NCBI GenBank assembly: GCA_002498845.1
Contig: DAJC01000015.1
Location: 1-20,221, forward strand
DNA: 20,221 nucleotides
Source: Thermoplasmatales archaeon UBA509
GTDB lineage: Archaea; Thermoplasmatota; Thermoplasmata; Thermoplasmatales; Thermoplasmataceae
Reading direction: 5' to 3'
The translations under genes and the position numbers were made by a program. Of the stretch, positions 14,907-20,221 are shown piece after piece (position 1 is the first letter of the stretch; the number at the start of each line of letters is the position of its first letter). The notes beneath the pieces were generated by a model. The model was not told the DNA's origin and ran no database searches. It was given only the letters and a program-made list of their open reading frames with translations.

Positions 14907-15866
14907 ATGCTTATTCTCCCTATGATAATTGATGAGATAAACGGAATGCTGAACCGCCAGGTGGTATTCTCTTTTTCAGTTGACCTGCCAATCACGGATT
15001 TCTCAATGAAGTACAATCTGCCCATGATCGTCAGGATCAGGATCACCAAAGATGGCGGTTATGCCCTGGTGAACATGGAAAACAGCCCCGGCCTGGATGA
15101 AAGCGATCTCAAGGAGATATCGAAATATGATGTGAAGAGGACCAGGGATGCCATAATGGCCAAGGTAGACCTTACTGGAACAAAATTTCTTTCCGGTTTC
15201 ATAGCCCTGAATGCTGTCCCGTCTCTGGTGGTGGACGGAGTCATCGTCCATGATGGATACTGCTACATATATTTCAGGTTCCACGAGAACGACGAGCAGA
15301 ACGTAACAAAGGCGCTCAGGCAGAATTTCATGGATTTCAGCAGGTATGCAGTTCAGTACATAGGCCCCAGCACCGGAGCCATAGACGTGTTCAAGGAGCT
15401 TTCCGATGTCACGCCCCTGAAATACGTTGAGATAACATCGTCCGTTCCACCATCCTTCATGAACATAACGAATGATCCGGTCATTGTCAATCTGGGGGTG
15501 TCGTGGACACGGGAGTTGAAGTATCTTCTGGAGGATGAGATAAGGGCCGTATATTATGACAAGCACTCCCTTCTGACCGACAGGAACAACTTCGTTACCG
15601 AAATATCAAAAAAGGATCATATATACGAGACATCATTCACAAATCCACTTATCCAGTTCTTTGTGAAGCAGGCCTCGGAGAATTTCACAATAACCCTGGG
15701 AATGCCTCAGAAACTCAACGGGAAAACATTCTCCTTTTCCACCATAGTCCCCCAGATCGTTCTGCCGGACTTTTTTGAGACAATGAGGGAGGCAATCAAG
15801 CAGTTCCAGGAATGGGATATAGACATACACTATGTCAGGGATGTTGAGGCCCTGGAATCCCCATAA
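14907..15866 (+). CDS. Unrecognised soluble protein, 319 residues
   Basis: I do not recognise this protein. It has no signal peptide, no convincing membrane helix, no cysteine motif (a single cysteine near the middle, in GYCYIYF) and no P-loop or nucleotide motif. The N-terminal half alternates beta-strand-like segments (QVVFSFSVDLPI, MIVRIRITKDGGYALVNM, LVVDGVIVHDGYCYIYF) with an acidic/basic helical stretch around DLKEISKYDVKRTRDAIM. The middle GPSTGAIDVFKELSDVTPLKYVEITS and the C-terminal FFETMREAIKQFQEWDID look alpha/beta. A tandem ligand-binding fold or the sensor half of a regulator (for example the N-terminal region of archaeal HTH-10/bacterio-opsin-activator-like proteins) is a guess; no DNA-binding helix-turn-helix is evident. 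ATG 14907 is given; ATG 14922 is equally good. A hairpin follows, facing the convergent azlD. Confidence 0.78.
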   Translation: MLILPMIIDEINGMLNRQVVFSFSVDLPITDFSMKYNLPMIVRIRITKDGGYALVNMENSPGLDESDLKEISKYDVKRTRDAIMAKVDLTGTKFLSGFIALNAVPSLVVDGVIVHDGYCYIYFRFHENDEQNVTKALRQNFMDFSRYAVQYIGPSTGAIDVFKELSDVTPLKYVEITSSVPPSFMNITNDPVIVNLGVSWTRELKYLLEDEIRAVYYDKHSLLTDRNNFVTEISKKDHIYETSFTNPLIQFFVKQASENFTITLGMPQKLNGKTFSFSTIVPQIVLPDFFETMREAIKQFQEWDIDIHYVRDVEALESP

Positions 15867-15879
15867 TCACCTGTGTCCG

Positions 15880-15895
15880 GATTCCATCCGGAATC
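15880..15895. terminator. Hairpin between convergent genes
   Basis: GATTCC-ATCC-GGAATC is a perfect 6-bp stem with a 4-nt loop. It lies 14 nt after the 319-residue gene and 22 nt beyond the end of azlD, so it could act on both strands. Confidence 0.4.
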
Positions 15896-15916
15896 ACGCC
15901 CTGAACATAGCTACCT

Positions 15917-16204
15917 TCATATATACAGGGCCACAAGTGAAACCGCTATGGCCGCAAGCACCGCATATCCCAGATTCCTGGTGCGCAGTGCCACCATGGC
16001 TGCGACGACCAGCGACACCAGCGATCCGGCAGTGAATTCCGTTATGTTGTAAACTGCAAGGGCAGAGAAGGCCGAGACTGCAAAAAGGTTGAATATCTGC
16101 TCCATGTGCCTGCCCCCGCTGAACCTGGAAATGACAAGCCACGGCACCAGCCTCTGTGAGAGACTGAGAATGGCAAGGACAGCGATCAACAGTATGAGGA
16201 TCAT
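15917..16204 (-). CDS. azlD: AzlD-family branched-chain amino-acid transport subunit
   Basis: Small membrane protein of 95 residues with about four hydrophobic segments, the usual AzlD size. It is the partner of AzlC in an exporter of branched-chain amino acids. LVPWLVISRFSGGRHMEQIFNLF in the N-terminal third and AGSLVSLVVAAMVALRTRNLGYAVLAA in the C-terminal half match the family's 'R..P......P......' and 'A..vA.....T.n.....' patterns. Its ATG overlaps the azlC stop by four bases (ATGA), so the pair is translationally coupled. Confidence 0.82.
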   Translation of the reverse strand: MILILLIAVLAILSLSQRLVPWLVISRFSGGRHMEQIFNLFAVSAFSALAVYNITEFTAGSLVSLVVAAMVALRTRNLGYAVLAAIAVSLVALYI

Positions 16205-16866
16205 GCTGGCCTCCTGCTCATCACAATGGCCATACCAGATGCAACTCCCACCAGGATTGGAACTATTATGAAGTATGAAGGCAGGTGCAGCGCTCTTGCC
16301 GCAACAGAAACTGCAATGGATGCGGCGGCAGTCACAGCTGTCGATCGGTCGGATATCTTTGGCAGGAGCAGCGCCAGAAAAAGTGCAGGAAGTGCGATGG
16401 CTATTGCGGCTTCAACTCCTGGCGGCAGGAAATTCACCAGAATGGAACCAACCGCTGTGGAACCTATCCAGTTCACGTAGGCATAGAGGCTCAGAATCCT
16501 CACTGAGCGCTTCGGCAGTGGTGGATCCTGCACGGAGAGGGCGTAAACCTCATCGGTCAGGAGGGGCGCGATTGACATCATATCCTTCAGCGTTATGTCA
16601 TTCCTGATGCCCCCCACATGCGGGCCGTAAAATGTATGGCGGAGATTGAGCAGGAAAGCTGTCAGGAGAAGCGTGCCAGGATCTATGCCGATGCTCCAGA
16701 AACCAACGAAGGCGGACTGGACTGCACCGGAATAAACAAGTGCAGAAAGCGATATTGTGGCCCAGACAGGCACATGAAGTGCTGTTGCTATGGCGCCAAA
16801 CGCAATGCCGGAAGGGACATAACCTGCAGATATGGCTGTCAGACCGCCCCTTAAATCCCATTTCAA
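16201..16866 (-). CDS. azlC: AzlC-family branched-chain amino-acid exporter subunit
   Basis: Cytoplasmic-membrane protein of 221 residues, main subunit of the AzlCD branched-chain amino-acid exporter. Family features are GYVPSGIAFGAIA (15-27), ALVYSGAVQSAFVGF (42-56) and the strongly conserved LNLRHTFYG (73-81), followed by LLTDEVYAL. The first codon is TTG at 16866. Reading upstream there is no ATG before the TGA that ends the preceding gene, and the conserved region starts within a few residues, so TTG is the likely start. An out-of-frame ATG lies 4 nt inside. AGGAG lies about 13 nt upstream, rather far for a ribosome site. It follows the CcdC-like gene by 27 nt and overlaps azlD by 4 nt, suggesting a three-gene operon. 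Tricorn F1 nearby releases free amino acids, which is a plausible link. Confidence 0.85.
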   Translation of the reverse strand: MKWDLRGGLTAISAGYVPSGIAFGAIATALHVPVWATISLSALVYSGAVQSAFVGFWSIGIDPGTLLLTAFLLNLRHTFYGPHVGGIRNDITLKDMMSIAPLLTDEVYALSVQDPPLPKRSVRILSLYAYVNWIGSTAVGSILVNFLPPGVEAAIAIALPALFLALLLPKISDRSTAVTAAASIAVSVAARALHLPSYFIIVPILVGVASGMAIVMSRRPA

Positions 16867-16893
16867 GGAAGGAACACTTCTCCTGTTTCCCCG

Positions 16894-17388
16894 TCACTGG
16901 TTGATGACAAACCTGTCTTCTTCCTTTTCAGGTGCCGGGTTGAAGCTCCTGCGGCCCTGGATAAGATGCACAGCCTCGCCTATTATGAGCCCGGCAGTCA
17001 GTGCCAGTACCACGTCAACCGCAAATGCGATGGTACGGTTGGTGGGATAGAGAACTTCCAGCAGTATCCGGGACACATAGGAAGCCAGCCAGATTATAAG
17101 GATGGCTGGAGAACGCCTGTAGTATACTTCCCCGTTCTTCATGAAGAATGAAATTCCGCCGCCTATTCTCAGTCCAACGACCGCACCGGCAGGGATCAGG
17201 AGAAGGGTGTAATATATATCTGTGTCCCCGAGGTTAAGGAATATTACGAATACCAGAGTTAACAGCACATAGAATACAGGAAGAAAGAGAACCCTTCCTG
17301 TGCTGTAGCGCCTCCCGTATATTCCGCGGGCGATCCTCCTTGCCACTATGATTGCGATGATTGCCAGAAAAATGACCAGTGTTTCCAT
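16894..17388 (-). CDS. CcdC-like (DUF1453) membrane protein
   Basis: Membrane protein of about 164 residues with four to five hydrophobic segments. Basic RRIARGIYGRRYSTGRVLFLPVFYVLL after helix 1, then GLRIGGGISFFMKNGEVYYRRSPAILIIWLASYVSRILLE, matches the CcdC/DUF1453 pattern of a short exposed hairpin (…eiYlkrS…) before the last helices. The function of this family is unknown; the name comes from Bacillus genes near cytochrome c maturation. I start at ATG 17388, directly before helix 1, with TATA-like CATATATACAAAT at 17432-17444. An upstream ATG at 17505 would add 39 AT-rich residues without membrane character, but would place the start 2 nt after a tiny ORF, so it cannot be excluded. It is first in a likely operon with azlC and azlD. 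Confidence 0.8.
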   Translation of the reverse strand: METLVIFLAIIAIIVARRIARGIYGRRYSTGRVLFLPVFYVLLTLVFVIFLNLGDTDIYYTLLLIPAGAVVGLRIGGGISFFMKNGEVYYRRSPAILIIWLASYVSRILLEVLYPTNRTIAFAVDVVLALTAGLIIGEAVHLIQGRRSFNPAPEKEEDRFVINQ

Positions 17389-17431
17389 GGAGCCTGTAGA
17401 TGGCAATCCGGGTTGATTTGCCTGAGTTGCA

Positions 17432-17444
17432 TTTGTATATATGA
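17432..17444 (-). promoter_or_regulatory. TATA box of the CcdC-like/azlCD operon
   Basis: CATATATACAAAT on the minus strand is centred about 50 nt from the ATG at 17388, which gives a leader of about 24 nt. Its location inside the extended reading frame argues that the 39-residue extension starting at 17505 is not translated. Confidence 0.45.
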
Positions 17445-17507
17445 GGGCTTCCAGCAATGTTATCTCTGACTTAATATGTGTTAAGATTAATATTTTATGA
17501 TCCATCC

Positions 17508-17600
17508 TTAGAGCGGTCTTTCATTCCCCGCCCTGATTCGGAGGAACAGCTGTGGGAAGTCGTCCATGAGCTCTGATAATTGGAACTGCCGTCGCGTCAT
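17508..17600 (-). CDS. Possible 30-residue small ORF (MarR-N-terminus-like)
   Basis: ATG at 17600 overlaps the stop of the preceding tiny ORF (ATGA). The product is 30 residues: MTRRQFQLSELMDDF, then PQLFLRIRAGNERPL. The SELMDDFPQLFLRIR run resembles the first helix of MarR-family regulators, which would make this the decayed start of a lost regulator gene. Nothing MarR-like follows the TAA. It ends 2 nt before the alternative start at 17505. Weakly supported; it could be chance. Confidence 0.3.
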   Translation of the reverse strand: MTRRQFQLSELMDDFPQLFLRIRAGNERPL

Positions 17601-17704
17601 TCAAAACCCTCATACCACCGTGTGAAGTACTGACGGAATATTTCACCCATCCATTTCCCAAAGATTTCACTGGCTTCTTCCAGGATCCAATGCTCCCCAG
17701 ACAT
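17597..17704 (-). CDS. Possible 35-residue small ORF
   Basis: From ATG 17704 the frame encodes 35 residues, beginning MSGEHWILEEASEIFGKW and ending YFTRWYEGFE. The composition is protein-like, rich in Trp, Phe and Glu with an amphipathic helical pattern, and unlike the overlapping frames. The ATG follows ATTTATAA directly, so that TATA-like element cannot be its leaderless promoter. It lies 79 nt after the F1 peptidase gene and could be read through from it. Unrecognised; it may be a real microprotein, a gene remnant or chance. Confidence 0.3.
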   Translation of the reverse strand: MSGEHWILEEASEIFGKWMGEIFRQYFTRWYEGFE

Positions 17705-17783
17705 TTATAAATTATGAAAAAATTTGGCATGAATTCGCTCACATCCGGGAACTGGTACCATGCTGCTGAAAAATCCAGGAAAG

Positions 17784-18668
<885 letters not shown>

Positions 18669-18695
18669 CTACACCATGTAACTGAAAGGTACTGA

Positions 18696-18704
18696 AAATA
18701 TAAA
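18696..18704 (-). promoter_or_regulatory. TATA box of the F1 peptidase gene
   Basis: TTTATATTT on the minus strand is centred about 35 nt from the ATG at 18665, predicting a leader of roughly 10 nt. Confidence 0.5.
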
Positions 18705-18729
18705 TGATACGTCAGGACATGCCCGCGTA

Positions 18730-20175
18730 TCATTTTGGTGATCCTGCATTCTTGCTGCCATGAGATGCCATCTGGTCAAACATCTCCGTTATTTCCTCGA
18801 CCGATTTTCCCTTTGTGACAGGCATTATCATGTAGAAGACGGCAGCCGCAGCAACAGAGAGCACACCGAATACCACAAGGGACCCTGCTATGTGTATTGT
18901 GCTGTCCATGAAGGGAAATATCTCAACTATGGCAAAGTTGGCCATCCAGTCTATGAAGGCTATGAGCGAGGCCATGGTGCCACGGTATTCTGTGGGGAAG
19001 TATTCGCCCTGTATGATCCAGCCGGTTCCACCAACGCCGAAGGCAAAGAATACTATGAAGAGGGACATGGCAACCAGCATTCCGATGTCGCTGTTGGCAT
19101 ACTTCAGGGCAGCGCCCAGGAATCCGAACACTGCCATTCCTGTGTATCCGGTTATGGCCAGGGTTCTTCTGCCTGCCCTGTCAATTAACTTGAATCCAAT
19201 ATACGTGGCCGCCACGTTTATGACGGCAAATATTGAAGCTGCCTCAACGGCAAATTCCTCGCTCATTACGCTGCCGCTTGCAGTGGAACCCACAAGATGC
19301 AGGCTGCTGATGATCAGCGGACCATAGTAGAATGGTATGTTTATTCCTGTAATCTGCTGGAACATCATGAACAGCCCCACTATGATGAATGCCCTCTTCA
19401 CCCCGGGCGTCATCCGCTTTCTCCCTGCAGATGACAGGGGATACTCCCTCTTCAGCTCCTCCTCATTTGTGTCCACCCCAAGCCTCTTCAGAGACTCAAC
19501 GGCTTTCTCATATTTACCCTTGAGAACAAGCCACCTCGGGGATTCCGGCATCACAAACCTGAATCCCAGACCGATGATTGACGGCACTGCAGCCACTCCC
19601 AGCATTATCCTCCAGTCAAGGTTGAATGCCTGTGAGGGCAGGCCGTAAAGAACCGCAAGCCCAATGAGATATGCTCCCAGGATACCCACAGTGATCATCC
19701 ACTGCTGCAGTATGCCGAAACTGCCTCTTCTCCTCTTTGGTGCCCATTCCGCAATGTAGGCGGTTGCAATGGCCGAGTCCGCACCAACTGCAATTCCTAT
19801 GAGCGTTCTTGAGACCAGCAGCATGAAGAGGTCTACTGTTACAGCGGACAGGATCGCCCCAAGGCTGTATAGAAAGGCATCGAATATGAGCATGTACTTC
19901 CTGCCGTATCTGTCAATAAGTCCTGCCGCAAGGAGCGCACCCACTGCGGCACCAAGGGACACCCCTGAGAACAGGTATCCCTTGATGAAGGGATTCACCG
20001 TCACGTAGCTTGAGGGGAGAAAGCCCTCCACAATGCCTATGTTTGAGGTATCATAGCCAAAAAGAAATCCTCCTATTGTTGAAAGAACGGTCAGAAGCCA
20101 GAAAAATCTTGATGTTTTTCCGTTATCAAGCCTTTCAAGAATCCGTTCCCCGGTTCCAGTGCCTGTGGTTTCCAT
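18730..20175 (-). CDS. MFS sugar-porter family transporter (12 TM)
   Basis: Cytoplasmic-membrane, probably proton-coupled uptake carrier of 481 residues with 12 hydrophobic segments. Sugar-porter signatures are present in order: GGFLFGYDTSNIG (35-47) in helix 1, DRYGRK (88-93) in loop 2-3, EWAPKRRRG (143-151), PESPRWL (210-216) after helix 6, QQITGINIPFYYGP in helix 7, DRAGRRTL in loop 8-9 and GEYFPTEYRG after helix 10. The C-terminal tail KGKSVEEITEMFDQ is also typical. Related archaeal members carry sugars, inositol, organic acids or phosphate, so the substrate is open. The ATG at 20175 is preferred to a TTG at 20196, because a TATA box (AATTTATAG, 20198-20205) lies about 26 nt upstream and predicts a leaderless message. 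Upstream of it, only about 45 bases of the window remain. Confidence 0.9.
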   Translation of the reverse strand: METTGTGTGERILERLDNGKTSRFFWLLTVLSTIGGFLFGYDTSNIGIVEGFLPSSYVTVNPFIKGYLFSGVSLGAAVGALLAAGLIDRYGRKYMLIFDAFLYSLGAILSAVTVDLFMLLVSRTLIGIAVGADSAIATAYIAEWAPKRRRGSFGILQQWMITVGILGAYLIGLAVLYGLPSQAFNLDWRIMLGVAAVPSIIGLGFRFVMPESPRWLVLKGKYEKAVESLKRLGVDTNEEELKREYPLSSAGRKRMTPGVKRAFIIVGLFMMFQQITGINIPFYYGPLIISSLHLVGSTASGSVMSEEFAVEAASIFAVINVAATYIGFKLIDRAGRRTLAITGYTGMAVFGFLGAALKYANSDIGMLVAMSLFIVFFAFGVGGTGWIIQGEYFPTEYRGTMASLIAFIDWMANFAIVEIFPFMDSTIHIAGSLVVFGVLSVAAAAVFYMIMPVTKGKSVEEITEMFDQMASHGSKNAGSPK

Positions 20176-20197
20176 TCTTCCAGAGCGCAATATCAAC

Positions 20198-20206
20198 TAT
20201 AAATTT
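20198..20206 (-). promoter_or_regulatory. TATA box of the sugar-porter gene
   Basis: AATTTATAG on the minus strand is centred about 26 nt from ATG 20175, which decides the start in favour of that ATG over the TTG at 20196. Confidence 0.55.
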
Positions 20207-20221
20207 TTGTCAGACGATATT

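Noticed and set aside
15003..15566. 187-codon minus-strand frame opposite the 319-residue gene
   Set aside because: Low-quality composition, no promoter or motif; the plus strand has the codon pattern and start context of a real gene.
16840..16893. Frameshift at the azlC start (out-of-frame ATG just inside a TTG start)
   Set aside because: The conserved AzlC sequence is intact from the TTG on, and the upstream frame only reaches the previous gene's stop, so no lost N-terminus is indicated.

Overview
The window looks like chromosomal DNA from a thermoacidophilic archaeon of the Thermoplasmatales. The best single clue is the gene at 17784-18665, which reads as a full-length tricorn-interacting factor F1 (proline iminopeptidase) and has the residue numbering I recall for the Thermoplasma acidophilum enzyme. 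Other support comes from codon use rich in AGG, ATA and ATT, TATA boxes about 25 nt upstream of start codons with almost no Shine-Dalgarno leaders (mostly leaderless transcripts), archaeal tungsten enzymes, and very short intergenic gaps. The species cannot be told from the sequence alone. I saw no rRNA, tRNA, CRISPR array or insertion sequence.

Positions 1-9269 form a tungsten/molybdenum island. A WtpA-like oxyanion-binding protein, an ABC permease and an ABC ATPase import tungstate or molybdate (+ strand). They are followed by a tungsten aldehyde:ferredoxin oxidoreductase (AOR) with its own promoter. A MoaD-type sulfur carrier converges on AOR with no gap. Divergent from MoaD is an ArsA-like P-loop ATPase of unknown role. 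That ATPase converges, with a 2-nt gap, on a two-gene moeA operon: a stand-alone MoeA and a MoeA fused to a periplasmic-binding-protein-like domain. Together the genes cover metal uptake, the dithiolene sulfur carrier, metal insertion and a cofactor-using enzyme. The ArsA-like ATPase is the member without an obvious job.

Positions 9307-11661 hold two minus-strand secondary transporters: a 14-helix DHA2-type MFS protein, apparently starting at TTG, and a 10-helix EamA/DMT protein whose promoter carries a perfect 7-bp inverted repeat.

Positions 11841-15866 are a plus-strand run of separately promoted genes: a small protein with a possible helix-turn-helix and an ACT-like C-terminus, a YdiF/Pct-type acyl-CoA transferase, a compact ABHD14-like alpha/beta hydrolase, and a soluble 319-residue protein I do not recognise. 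A tandem-hairpin terminator separates the last two.

Positions 15917-20175 are on the minus strand: an AzlCD branched-chain amino-acid exporter behind a CcdC-like (DUF1453) membrane protein, a gap holding two tiny overlapping ORFs (17508-17704), the tricorn factor F1 peptidase, and a sugar-porter-type MFS protein. Peptide degradation to free amino acids (F1) next to amino-acid export (AzlCD) is a plausible metabolic neighbourhood, but no shared operon is visible.
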